A DNA stretch of 45,226 nt from JANNGC01 sp043758205 (GTDB lineage Bacteria; Verrucomicrobiota; Verrucomicrobiia; Limisphaerales; SIBH01): positions 1 through 45,226 of the forward strand of contig JAYVNY010000072.1 of assembly GCA_043758205.1 (NCBI GenBank), read 5' to 3'. Positions 33,132 through 41,406 of this stretch are shown here, one piece after another. Numbering within the stretch: the stretch's first letter is position 1; every line of letters begins with the position of its first letter. The notes under the pieces were generated by a model. The model was given only the letters and a program-made list of their open reading frames with translations, had not been told where the DNA came from and ran no database searches. The position numbers and the translations under genes are program-made.

Positions 33132-33218
33132 TAGCAGATTCAGGATTAGGGTGCGTTGGCTGACGTGGACGCGAGTGTGAGTGGACAGTGTCAGTGAGTA
33201 GTAAGTCAGTGATAGTGT

Positions 33219-33818
33219 TCAGTTAGTAGATGCGCCCACGGCAGCCACTGCTTTTTCCCCTTTCAACGGTTCCACCGCCACGTCCACCACGTCATCGGCC
33301 AATGGCTCCCGGTAAATTTTCCGCAGCGCCATTTCGAGATCGACTTGAATGGGCCCGCCATCCTCGCCGGTGACTTCCGTGCGGTCCGTCGCCATGCCCG
33401 ACGCCAGCCGACCGAGTTTCGACGCCAGATCAATTGCACGGGCAATGTCGCCGAGCGTCGCCAGCTTCCCGCGCTCGCGAAACGGCTTCAATGCCTCGCG
33501 GCTGGCCGCAATCAGTTCGGCTCGCAACGCCCATTCCTCGTCACGGTGTTCCTCGCGTCGTTTCACCCATTGCGCCGACTTGGTGCGCGTCAGCGCCTCA
33601 GTCGCCTCGCGTTCGACAATGGCGAGGTTCGCGTCGTAAGCCTGGACGCGCGCAGGCCAGCCGAAACGGGCGGACCATCGCCCCATCAGGCTTACACTCT
33701 TGTTGCACCTTTGAGCCACCAGCGGCAGTGACCGATCCGGCCCGAGGCTGAGGTAGATGGCGAACGCGGCAAACGCCTTCGCGCTTTCTCGCGGTTGTTG
33801 TTCAAATGCTTGTCCCAT
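33219..33818 (-). CDS. terS: Phage terminase small subunit
   Basis: A 199-residue DNA-recognition subunit. Its N-terminus has a helix-turn-helix-like segment (AQRCNKSVSLMGRWSARFGW) followed by RVQAYDANLAIVERE, the arrangement typical of this small-terminase family; a helical oligomerisation region and an acidic C-terminus follow. It lies 87 bases before terL. The gap holds degenerate repeats of CAGTG/AGTGA (about 33170-33225), which could include the packaging recognition site (speculative). Confidence 0.8.
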   Translation of the reverse strand: MGQAFEQQPRESAKAFAAFAIYLSLGPDRSLPLVAQRCNKSVSLMGRWSARFGWPARVQAYDANLAIVEREATEALTRTKSAQWVKRREEHRDEEWALRAELIAASREALKPFRERGKLATLGDIARAIDLASKLGRLASGMATDRTEVTGEDGGPIQVDLEMALRKIYREPLADDVVDVAVEPLKGEKAVAAVGASTN

Positions 33819-33940
33819 AGTTCAGTTCGTCTCTACGCAGTAAGCGCAGCAACCCTCCCTTAATGCTGAAAAACACCCCCCTTTTTCAGAGTCTATTACC
33901 CCTTGCTGCGGTGGCTGCGTTGCTGCGGTGTTGTGGAATG

Positions 33941-35521
33941 TCATCGCTTCGTCACGGTGTAGGTTTTGGATTTGAAATTGCCCCCGTCTGTCGCCTTGTC
34001 GCGGGCGACGTCTTTCTCCTCGCGCTTGATGTCGAAACCTTCGACTTCCAACGACTCACGATCCCGAAAAAGTTTGGACATGATCGTTCCAATGACTTTC
34101 TTGCCCTTGTCCTCATCCGATCCGGCTCGCAAGCCGGGGATTGGGATGTCGGAACTGTCGCAAAGTCCGTGGAAGTCCGTCGCGGTCAGTGCGCGGTTGA
34201 GTTCGCCCGTCTCATTCACCGCCAGCACCACGCTACGCAACCAGATGAGGGCCGGATTGCTCACCCGCTCTTGCGCCTGCTGGTGTCCATCCATCACAGG
34301 CACAGTTAGGAAGATGTTTTGAACAATCCAATCAACGACCTGCACCCACTCGCGGAAATCGTGTCGCGTTTCCTCTGACCGTGGCTTTCCTCGTGCGTGC
34401 CATTCGCGAATGACCGCAAAGACACAGCCCAGGTAATAGCTCTGCCAATGACGCACCCGATCCAGCAAATCACCTTCGTCGAACTTGCGGAACTGGTGTC
34501 CCGCCGGTTTCTTCTGAATCCGAATGATGTTGCTGCGGTTCGCGAAGTCCCGTGTGGTGTCCACGCCGTTCGAGGTGAGGAAAATAAAGTAGTTCTCCGG
34601 TGGCACCGTGATTTCTCCTCGATGCGGCACCCGGCAGGGAAATGCGCCTTCCGCCGTGAGGAACGCCTCCAGGTGCGCGCTGGCGAAGCGCCCGCGAAAA
34701 TTATCGAACTGGATGAAAGGCCGTCCGGCGACGAGTTGCTGATTCAAGCTCTCGTCAATGGAACCGACACCGCCCTCGCGACTTGTGACCAACGAAACTT
34801 TCTCGTTGTAGAGCGCGGCGATTACTTTTTGCCGATACGTTTTGCCAGATTGGGATTGATCCGCTTCGGCGACATCCGCCGGCACGCGCGCCTTGAGGAA
34901 GCCGCCAGATTTCAGCGCCGGTGTGATCAGACTCGCCACCGCCCGCGCTTTGTCCCCCTCGCTTTGAAAATCAAATTCGGCGAACAGGTCAAACAAGGCA
35001 GTCACCGCGTCGTTTAACTCCACCACGGGTGGCAATGTTCCGCCGGTGATCAGGAGACGAGTTTTCTCATCGTAACCGAGACCAGCAACAGACAGTTCGC
35101 CGTCGGCCTCACGGATGACCGGGCAATTGATCAGCCCTTGGACGCGCGGCAAGAGTGTGCCCGCTTCTTCGCTTTGCAATAGGGCGTCCGCCATTTCTTG
35201 CGCGCAATTGACAGGCTTCAACACCTGTTCCCCTTCGGCACCAGCACGCCAGGCAAAGAGGCGGGCAAACTTCTCGAAATACGACCGAGCCGCCGCAGGC
35301 CGGAGAATGTCGAGCGCAAGCAAGCCGTCATCGCGGGTAATCAGGTTGACCACTGCCCCGCCGCGCACAAATAGCCGCTTCGTTGGTGCGATCAGTGTGA
35401 ACAATTCGGTCGCGCTCTCCGTAATCGTGACCTGACCGCTGGGGAGCACCACGTTCGGCAAACCAACCGCCCCGTTTTGTTCCGCCCACTCTCCGACATC
35501 GGCAAACTCGTCTTCACTCAT
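33941..35521 (-). CDS. Phage AAA-type replicative helicase-like ATPase
   Basis: About 526 residues from ATG 35521 (MSEDEFADVGEWAEQNG). An N-terminal domain of about 200 residues is followed by an ATPase with Walker A DQSQSGKTY (Lys at about 227), Walker B FIQFDNF (about 269-275), sensor-like FIFLTSNGVD and an arginine-finger-like NRSNIIRI; a helical C-terminus completes it. This is the architecture of helicases paired with a separate primase in phages and satellites. It overlaps the primase stop by eight bases, so primase and helicase form a split primase-helicase. Confidence 0.78.
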   Translation of the reverse strand: MSEDEFADVGEWAEQNGAVGLPNVVLPSGQVTITESATELFTLIAPTKRLFVRGGAVVNLITRDDGLLALDILRPAAARSYFEKFARLFAWRAGAEGEQVLKPVNCAQEMADALLQSEEAGTLLPRVQGLINCPVIREADGELSVAGLGYDEKTRLLITGGTLPPVVELNDAVTALFDLFAEFDFQSEGDKARAVASLITPALKSGGFLKARVPADVAEADQSQSGKTYRQKVIAALYNEKVSLVTSREGGVGSIDESLNQQLVAGRPFIQFDNFRGRFASAHLEAFLTAEGAFPCRVPHRGEITVPPENYFIFLTSNGVDTTRDFANRSNIIRIQKKPAGHQFRKFDEGDLLDRVRHWQSYYLGCVFAVIREWHARGKPRSEETRHDFREWVQVVDWIVQNIFLTVPVMDGHQQAQERVSNPALIWLRSVVLAVNETGELNRALTATDFHGLCDSSDIPIPGLRAGSDEDKGKKVIGTIMSKLFRDRESLEVEGFDIKREEKDVARDKATDGGNFKSKTYTVTKR

Positions 35522-36551
35522 CCCGCGCTTTTCCTTTTGTGCGCCCGTCCCAGATGGGCCGGCCATCTGGCGAAGGATTCAGATACAGGAGCCGTTGCAG
35601 ACGACCACCGCGCGCCGCTTGCGGCAGCCGCGTCAGCCGAACCGCCGAGAGCGCCCCGGCATCCGCGCCGAGCGTGACCAACACGCACTTGATGGCAGCA
35701 ATATTTGCGTCCCATTCTTTCTTGCTCGCCGCGTCCACTCTCACCAGCGCATGGATTGAGCGCCCGCCCGATTCACAGATGGAAGTGATCCGCAGCGGCA
35801 TTTGCACGAGACACCGGAGCCACTCATCCGCGCTCGCCTCATCGCTTTCGAGCACGGCGTAACGCCACGCGGTCACTGATTCCTCGGAACGCCGGGACAG
35901 CTTGCCGCCCTGCCGGGGATTCGGATGGTATTCGCCGTCCACTGGCTGAGGCAGAAACCAAACGCCATCGTCACCCGCAGGCAGCGGTTGCTTTTTTGTG
36001 TCGTCGGCAGTGTCGGCTTCCCAGAGCAATTGACCTTTCGATTTCATGATCGAGAAGATCAATACGCGCTCGCCGCTGCCCTTCGGGTAGAGACTGTGCA
36101 AAACACCCGCCGAGTCCAGACCGGCCACCGGCACCGGCGATGCACTGGTCACGAAAGCGAAGATGTCAGTGATGGCACCAGCTTTTGCCGCCACGCGTTT
36201 CAGCACCATCGGGCAGAACATAGGTTTCGGCGTTCGAGGTGCGAGCGCGTATTTGCCGCGCGTCCCGTTACCCTGTGGCGCACCTTTGCCGGCCAGATAT
36301 CCGCGAGGGCGCGCGTGTTGTGCGCTCCCGGCGGACTGGACCTTGTGCAGAAGTTCCGCGTCACTCCACGGCGGAACGCAGGAGGTGTTCCATCGCATGA
36401 GCAGTGCCCTCGCATCGCCGTCCTCCAACGCGAAGCCATGCACCAGCGCCACCGCCGCACGATAGGCGGCATTGTGGCCGCCCTGACCGCTGATGGACGG
36501 GGGACATTTGGCGAGGTAGCGCCGGGCGCGTTCCAAAGTGCTTAATTGCAT
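35514..36551 (-). CDS. Archaeo-eukaryotic-type (AEP) primase
   Basis: A 345-residue protein. The N-terminal 75 residues (RYLAKCPPSISGQGGHNAAY...PPWSDAELLHKVQSA) form a PriCT/bifunctional-primase-type helical module. The catalytic core is visible as LESDEA (Glu235, Asp237) and SGGRSIHALVRVDA (261-274, His267), the metal and nucleotide residues of AEP primases. It would prime element replication. The downstream helicase overlaps it by eight bases. Confidence 0.82.
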   Translation of the reverse strand: MQLSTLERARRYLAKCPPSISGQGGHNAAYRAAVALVHGFALEDGDARALLMRWNTSCVPPWSDAELLHKVQSAGSAQHARPRGYLAGKGAPQGNGTRGKYALAPRTPKPMFCPMVLKRVAAKAGAITDIFAFVTSASPVPVAGLDSAGVLHSLYPKGSGERVLIFSIMKSKGQLLWEADTADDTKKQPLPAGDDGVWFLPQPVDGEYHPNPRQGGKLSRRSEESVTAWRYAVLESDEASADEWLRCLVQMPLRITSICESGGRSIHALVRVDAASKKEWDANIAAIKCVLVTLGADAGALSAVRLTRLPQAARGGRLQRLLYLNPSPDGRPIWDGRTKGKARDE

Positions 36552-36570
36552 GGCGCAGGTGGTGGATGGT

Positions 36571-36843
36571 TCACACCCCAGGTTGTGAAGCGCGCGCGGC
36601 CATGCGGTGATAGACTAAATTTCTTCCTGCCAAAGCAGCGCGCACCATTTCCACGTCAAAAAAGACCAGATGCCCGATGCGGACGAAGGGAATTGTTTTG
36701 GATTTGGTCTGCGTTCGCAGCCATCTGATGCTCGGTCGAGAACCGGGATCGAAGAGTGCATCGAGCAACTGCACTGCATTCACTAATTTACCTGTAACGA
36801 AGCAATCCGTAACTGAATTTCGCATGGTTGCATCGTTGTGCAT
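36571..36843 (-). CDS. AlpA/excisionase-like DNA-binding protein
   Basis: About 90 residues from ATG 36843 (MHNDATMRNSVTDCF); a TTG at 36861 is an alternative. The segment LLDALFDPGSRPSIRWLRTQ, then TIPFVRIGHLVFFDVEMVRA, has the winged-helix pattern of AlpA/excisionase-type regulators, in which a WLR recognition helix precedes a short wing. It directly precedes the primase gene. In gram-negative phage-inducible islands AlpA activates excision; that role here is an inference. Confidence 0.68.
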   Translation of the reverse strand: MHNDATMRNSVTDCFVTGKLVNAVQLLDALFDPGSRPSIRWLRTQTKSKTIPFVRIGHLVFFDVEMVRAALAGRNLVYHRMAARASQPGV

Positions 36844-36908
36844 CGACCTTGGCGGAGACAAGGGGGGTCATTTTCGCCAACGCCGTTGCTGCACGGATCC
36901 GTTGCAAT

Positions 36909-37934
36909 CTAAAGCTTGTTCTCGCCAGCCATGCTTTTGAATTTGTTCCTCAGCCCTTGCAGAATTCGTTTTCGAATGCGGCCCGGTGACTTTCGGTCCG
37001 CCGGGGATTTTACCACTTCATTCAACTCAGGTATTTCGTGCACATCGATGAATTCATCAATCAGCACCCCTTGTGCAACTTCCCACCACTCGCGCCAAGT
37101 TTTCGCGGAGAACGGTTTCAATTTTAACAACGTTCGCTCCCACGGCTTATATTTTCGCCCATAGCTGTTGGCCCCAGTATCACACAGGATTTCTATATAT
37201 TGGCAAAGGTGTGTGGCCCACCGTCCGAGCACATCTTTGGAGGTCCAGCGCGCGCCTTTGTCGACCACACCAGGAAATCGCTTTCCCACTTGCAAGCATT
37301 TCAGAAGAGTCTCGTGGTCATCGTTGAAATCACGATGTTCGGATTTCAGCACGGGCCAATATGGAAATTGCTGCGGCGAATCGAGCATGCGCTCGGGCTT
37401 CGCCCGGGCTTTTTCATTAATGAGTCGAACCGCTGGAATGACAACTTTCGCCATGGAATGGAGTGCTGAGTCATGGCCCTGAGCGGCAAGCAGTTGGAGC
37501 AGGTGGAGTTTGTCGGATGCCTCAAATTCAAGTGCCTCAATCACAAGTTTTACGGAGAACTCGACCGGGCCAAAGTTAAGGGGTGCTGGGAGATTTCTGG
37601 CGAAGACGTCTCGCAAGCGTGCCTTGACTAAATCCGCATTCCCATAGTCATCCGAACCTTCGAAATGTTGCAGCTCGAAGGCGTTTAAGAGTTTTTCTAC
37701 GTCTTCTCTGTAGCGCGTGTACTCCAATTGACGTACGCGATGCATTTCCGCCGGATCCAGTTCAGCCCCTTCCTTTCGCCTCTTACGCCTTTCTGGTTTG
37801 ACAGGGCCGAGGTCGGGCACAGCCTGCCTTTTGGCGCGGTACTGATCGAACGACATGTATTCGTCCCAATTCAAAATATTCCATGCGGGTGGCGCCGGTT
37901 TCGCCGGTTTTGATTTCGCTTTTGCGTTTCCCAT
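36909..37934 (-). CDS. Unknown protein at the right end of the element
   Basis: A 341-residue hydrophilic protein, first gene of the leftward replication/packaging operon. A Lys/Pro/Ala-rich start and basic segment (ERRKRRKEG) precede a helical body and a basic end (SPADRKSPGRIRKRILQGLR). I recognise no family and no helix-turn-helix. Base composition is less GC-rich than in its neighbours. A decayed paralog of its C-terminus lies upstream, indicating duplication. Its position beside attR and opposite the integrase would fit a regulator or replication protein, but nothing in the sequence shows this. Confidence 0.7.
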   Translation of the reverse strand: MGNAKAKSKPAKPAPPAWNILNWDEYMSFDQYRAKRQAVPDLGPVKPERRKRRKEGAELDPAEMHRVRQLEYTRYREDVEKLLNAFELQHFEGSDDYGNADLVKARLRDVFARNLPAPLNFGPVEFSVKLVIEALEFEASDKLHLLQLLAAQGHDSALHSMAKVVIPAVRLINEKARAKPERMLDSPQQFPYWPVLKSEHRDFNDDHETLLKCLQVGKRFPGVVDKGARWTSKDVLGRWATHLCQYIEILCDTGANSYGRKYKPWERTLLKLKPFSAKTWREWWEVAQGVLIDEFIDVHEIPELNEVVKSPADRKSPGRIRKRILQGLRNKFKSMAGENKL

Positions 37935-37984
37935 ACTGGCAGTTCCTTTACTCCACTCCTGCTGCTTAACTTGTTTTTGAGACC

Positions 37985-38073
37985 TTAGAAGATTCGTTTG
38001 CGGATGGTTCTCGGTGACTTTCGATCCGCGCGTGATTTCAGTGTTTCGTTAAATCTCAGAGCCTCGACAGCAT
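37985..38073 (-). pseudogene. Decayed paralog of the C-terminus of the adjacent unknown gene
   Basis: Read leftward, this encodes about 29 residues ending FNETLKSRADRKSPRTIRKR then IF and a stop, compared with LNEVVKSPADRKSPGRIRKR then IL in the intact protein. An in-frame stop lies just upstream. A tandem paralog has been lost except for its 3' end. Confidence 0.65.
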
Positions 38074-38181
38074 CAAAACAACATCAAAATTTCGTGTTGA
38101 AGTAACACTGGCGCGAGTTCCCACCCATTTGTCCGAGCAGGACCGCGATACGGGCGCAGCGGCAGCCGCAGCAATCTTTGC

Positions 38182-38196
38182 CTAAAAATTTGTCCA
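38182..38196 (+). repeat. Candidate integrase arm-type site, right copy
   Basis: CTAAAAATTTGTCCA, one mismatch from the copy at 5095-5109, lies about 125 bases inside the right core. Both copies face the same way. Confidence 0.45.
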
Positions 38197-38321
38197 AATC
38201 CGATCATTTTTGGGCAACTCGTTGCTTACGTCTGCACTTTGCTGCTCTCGGGAGAAAATTAAGAAATGCGCAAATTACCCTTTATTACAGCGGTTATTCC
38301 GTATTCTTTGGGGTTTTTGAA

Positions 38322-38396
<75 letters not shown>

Positions 38397-38504
38397 CTAC
38401 GATTGGGGCGGAAAATTCCCACAACCCGTCGCGATGGCAAGAGTTTTATGGGCGCACCCGAGCACGCCCGTTGAAATGCCGGCCCCGCCTCGCCATGCTG
38501 GTTC

Positions 38505-39296
38505 ATGCGCCAGACCTTGCATGTGGTGGACGCTTTCACCGCCGAACCGTTCACCGGAAACCCCGCCGCCGTGGGCGTGCTCGACGCACCACGCGACGCG
38601 GCGTGGATGCAGCGGGTCGCGCGCGAGATGAACTTGTCCGAGACAGCTTTCTTGCAACCGGTTGAGGATGGCTGGTCGTTGCGCTGGTTCACGCCCACGA
38701 CTGAAGTGAAACTCTGCGGCCACGCCACGCTCGCGAGCGCGTTCGTGCTCTGGGAAACGGGCACGCTGCCCGTGGCCGACGTGGCGCGCTTTCATACCTT
38801 GAGCGGCGTGCTGACCTGCCGACGGGACGGCGCGTGGATCGAAATGGATTTCCCCGCCGTCATCGCGCGAACCATCCCGCCGCCGTCAGGACTGCGCCAG
38901 GCGCTGGGCTGTGAACTGATGGCCACGGCGGCGAACGGCATGGATTACCTCATCGAGGTCGCGGATGAAAAAACTTTGCGGGCGCTGCGGCCCGATTTTA
39001 CCGCGCTGGCCCGGCAACCGGTGCGCGGGGTGATCGTGACGTGCCGGAGCGAGACGCCGCCGTTTGATTTCATCTCCCGCTTCTTTGCGCCTGCCGCGGG
39101 CGTGAACGAAGACCCCGTGACCGGCTCCGCCCACTGCGCGCTCGGCCCGTGGTGGCAGGCGAAGCTCGGACGCGACGAGTTCACCGCCTGGCAGGCCAGC
39201 GCGCGCGGCGGACTGGTGAAGCTCACCGTGCGCGGCGACCGCGTGCTGCTGCGCGGCCAGGCGGTGCGGATGAGCACGGTGGAATTATTTCACTGA
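38505..39296 (+). CDS. PhzF family isomerase/epimerase-like protein
   Basis: A 263-residue protein of the PhzF (diaminopimelate-epimerase-fold) family. The conserved acid Glu46 lies in MNLSETAFL. Other family marks are the N-terminal VDAFTAEPFTGNPAAVGVL, EVKLCGHATLASAFVL and the C-terminal GVNEDPVTGSAHCALGPWW. PhzF itself isomerises a phenazine precursor; most homologues have unknown substrates. It is the first chromosomal gene right of the element, divergent from the tRNA. Confidence 0.92.
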   Translation: MRQTLHVVDAFTAEPFTGNPAAVGVLDAPRDAAWMQRVAREMNLSETAFLQPVEDGWSLRWFTPTTEVKLCGHATLASAFVLWETGTLPVADVARFHTLSGVLTCRRDGAWIEMDFPAVIARTIPPPSGLRQALGCELMATAANGMDYLIEVADEKTLRALRPDFTALARQPVRGVIVTCRSETPPFDFISRFFAPAAGVNEDPVTGSAHCALGPWWQAKLGRDEFTAWQASARGGLVKLTVRGDRVLLRGQAVRMSTVELFH

Positions 39297-39526
39297 GCAA
39301 GAAAGGACGCGGGACTCGTGACCCGCAAAGTCGGGCTTGTTTTTGGAATGGGGCGAGCCGCTTGATTCCTTCCGAGACGGAGCCGGACAACCTGAAGGTT
39401 GAACTCCAGCGGAGCGGCGCGCGCCAGTTGGAGTACACGCTTCAGCATGTCCGGTGGGGCCGGGGGAAACAGCCGCGTCCGTTTTGTGGCATTCCCTTTC
39501 CCACGTCGCCGGAGTAAATCTCGCGC

Positions 39527-41041
39527 ATGAAATTTCCCCTGCTCCGTCTGGCGCTCGCCGTGATCTGGCTTGGCTTGCCTCACGCCGTTCACGCCGCGCC
39601 GAACGTCGTAATTATTTACGCGGACGATCTCGGCTACGGCGATCTCAGTTGCTACGGCGCAACGCGCGTGCGGACGCCGCACCTTGATCAGTTGGCGAAG
39701 GAAGGTCTGCGCTTCACCGACGCGCACACGACTTCCTCCACTTGCACGCCTTCGCGTTACTCGATGCTCACCGGCGAATACGCGTGGCGCAAGCCGGGCA
39801 CCGGCGTGCTGCCCGGCGACGCGAAGCTCATCATTGATCCCACGCGCTTCACGCTCGCCTCGCTGTTCCAGCGCGCGGGCCATGTCACGGGCGTCGTGGG
39901 CAAGTGGCATCTCGGTCTCGGCGGCGGCACCAACGAAACGGATTGGAACGAATTGGTGAAACCCGGCGCGAACGAACTGGGCTTCAGCTACAGCTTCCTC
40001 ATGCCCGCCACGGGCGACCGCGTGCCGTGCGTCTATGTTGAGAACGGACGCGTCGTGGGGCTGAAATCGGAAGACCCGTTGCGCGTCAGCTTCACGACAA
40101 ACCGGGTCGGAAACGAACCGACGGGCCGCGCGAGTCCCGAACTCCTGACCATGAAGCCCAGCCACGGCCATGACTTCACCATCGTCAACGGCATCAGCCG
40201 CATCGGCTATTCCACTGGCGGCAAAGACGCGCGCTGGAACGACGAGAACATGGCCGATGACCTCACCCGCCGCGCCGTGCAGTTCATCGAGACGCACCGC
40301 GCGAAACCGTTCTTCCTCTACTTCTCCACGCACGACATCCATGTCCCGCGCGTGGCGCATCCACGTTTCAAAGGCAAGACGGAGATGGGACCGCGCGGCG
40401 ACGTCATCGTGCAGCTCGACTGGTCCGTGGGCGAAGTAATGGCAGCGCTGAAGAAGCATTCGCTCGACACGAACACGCTGGTGATTTTCTCCAGCGACAA
40501 CGGCCCGGTGGTGGACGACGGCTATCGCGATGACGCGGTGGAAAAGCTCGGCGACCACAAACCCGCCGGCCCGTGGCGTGGCGGCAAGTACAGCAAGTTC
40601 GAGGGCGGCACGCGCGTGCCGCTGCTCGTGCGTTGGCCGGGACGGGTGCGGCCCGGCGTGTCGGACGCGCTGGTCTCGCAGATTGATTTCCTCGCGTCCT
40701 TCGCCGCGCTGCTTGGGGAAAAACTTCCGACGAACGCCGGTACCGACACGCAAAATATCCTGCCCGCGTTGCTCGGCGACACCAAGGCCGGACGCGCCAC
40801 GCTCGTCGAGCATTCCGGCACGCTCACGCTGCGGCAGGGCAGTTGGAAATTCATCCCGGCGAACCAGGGACCGGCGCGTTTTCCGCAAACCAACACCGAC
40901 ACGGGCAATGCGCCGCAGCCGCAGCTCTACGATCTGGCCGCTGACCCCGGCGAGCGGAAGAACCTCGCCGCGCAACATCCCGAGCGGGTGCAGGAGATGG
41001 CGGCGCTGTTGAAAAAAATTCGCGGCAACAGCACGCCGTGA
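39527..41041 (+). CDS. Secreted sulfatase (arylsulfatase family)
   Basis: A 504-residue sulfatase with a signal peptide ending HAVHAAPN. NVVIIYADDLGYGDLSCYG supplies the metal-binding Asp pair. CTPSRYSMLTG (Cys73) is the C-x-P-S-R motif whose Cys becomes formylglycine, and GKWHLG and a late IFSSDNGP complete the active site. The natural substrate is unknown; neighbours for rhamnose metabolism suggest sulfated polysaccharides such as ulvan or fucan (inference). About 230 bases of apparently non-coding sequence precede it. Confidence 0.94.
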   Translation: MKFPLLRLALAVIWLGLPHAVHAAPNVVIIYADDLGYGDLSCYGATRVRTPHLDQLAKEGLRFTDAHTTSSTCTPSRYSMLTGEYAWRKPGTGVLPGDAKLIIDPTRFTLASLFQRAGHVTGVVGKWHLGLGGGTNETDWNELVKPGANELGFSYSFLMPATGDRVPCVYVENGRVVGLKSEDPLRVSFTTNRVGNEPTGRASPELLTMKPSHGHDFTIVNGISRIGYSTGGKDARWNDENMADDLTRRAVQFIETHRAKPFFLYFSTHDIHVPRVAHPRFKGKTEMGPRGDVIVQLDWSVGEVMAALKKHSLDTNTLVIFSSDNGPVVDDGYRDDAVEKLGDHKPAGPWRGGKYSKFEGGTRVPLLVRWPGRVRPGVSDALVSQIDFLASFAALLGEKLPTNAGTDTQNILPALLGDTKAGRATLVEHSGTLTLRQGSWKFIPANQGPARFPQTNTDTGNAPQPQLYDLAADPGERKNLAAQHPERVQEMAALLKKIRGNSTP

Positions 41042-41067
41042 ACTTGTAGAAGACAAGGTAATGAGTC

Positions 41068-41406
41068 TTACGGAGTGGGTTCGGACGGCCCGCGTTCCAG
41101 GCGAAACACTTCGCGCAGTTCCTGCGACACGGGGCTGTCGTCCGCGTGGCTGGGCATGATTTCGCGCATGTGTTTCCACCAGCGCCGACAGACCTCGGTT
41201 TGGGCGATGGCCTGCCATCGCTCCTCGCTCTCAAACTCCACGCAGGCAAAAAGCTCATTCGTGCCCGCATCGAGAAAGATCGAGTAGGTGCTGACACCGT
41301 GCGCCAGCAGCGTCTCTTCCAACTCGCGCCAGATGGGCTGATGTCGTCGTGCGTATTCGTCGTGCTGATCAGGATGCACGGACATCTTGAACGCCTTGCG
41401 GATCAT
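41068..41406 (-). CDS. rhaM: L-rhamnose mutarotase
   Basis: A 112-residue enzyme interconverting alpha- and beta-L-rhamnose. It begins MIRKAFKMSVHPDQHDEYAR with RHQPIWRELE and contains HGVSTYSIFLDAGTNELFAC, AQTEVCRRWWKHMREIMPSH and SPVSQELREVFRLERG, matching RhaM along its length. ATG 41406 overlaps the stop of the upstream DUF5722 gene (TGATG-type junction), indicating one transcript and a shared pathway. Confidence 0.93.
   Translation of the reverse strand: MIRKAFKMSVHPDQHDEYARRHQPIWRELEETLLAHGVSTYSIFLDAGTNELFACVEFESEERWQAIAQTEVCRRWWKHMREIMPSHADDSPVSQELREVFRLERGPSEPTP

Larger units (their letters stand above)
37935..38321. other. Right-end non-coding region (attP right arm)
   Basis: About 390 bases between the last element gene and the tRNA. 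It holds the decayed gene fragment (37985-38073), the right arm-type repeat (38182-38196) and an AT-rich stretch (about 38255-38320) next to the tRNA core. No intact gene is seen. Confidence 0.6.

Noticed and set aside
33132..33218. Packaging (cos or pac) site in the CAGTG-rich gap between the terminase genes
   Set aside because: The position is plausible, but the repeats are degenerate and nothing in the sequence distinguishes a packaging site from low-complexity DNA.
39297..39526. A small gene before the sulfatase
   Set aside because: Available frames are short, lack domain signals and overlap the end of the PhzF gene; the stretch is probably leader sequence.
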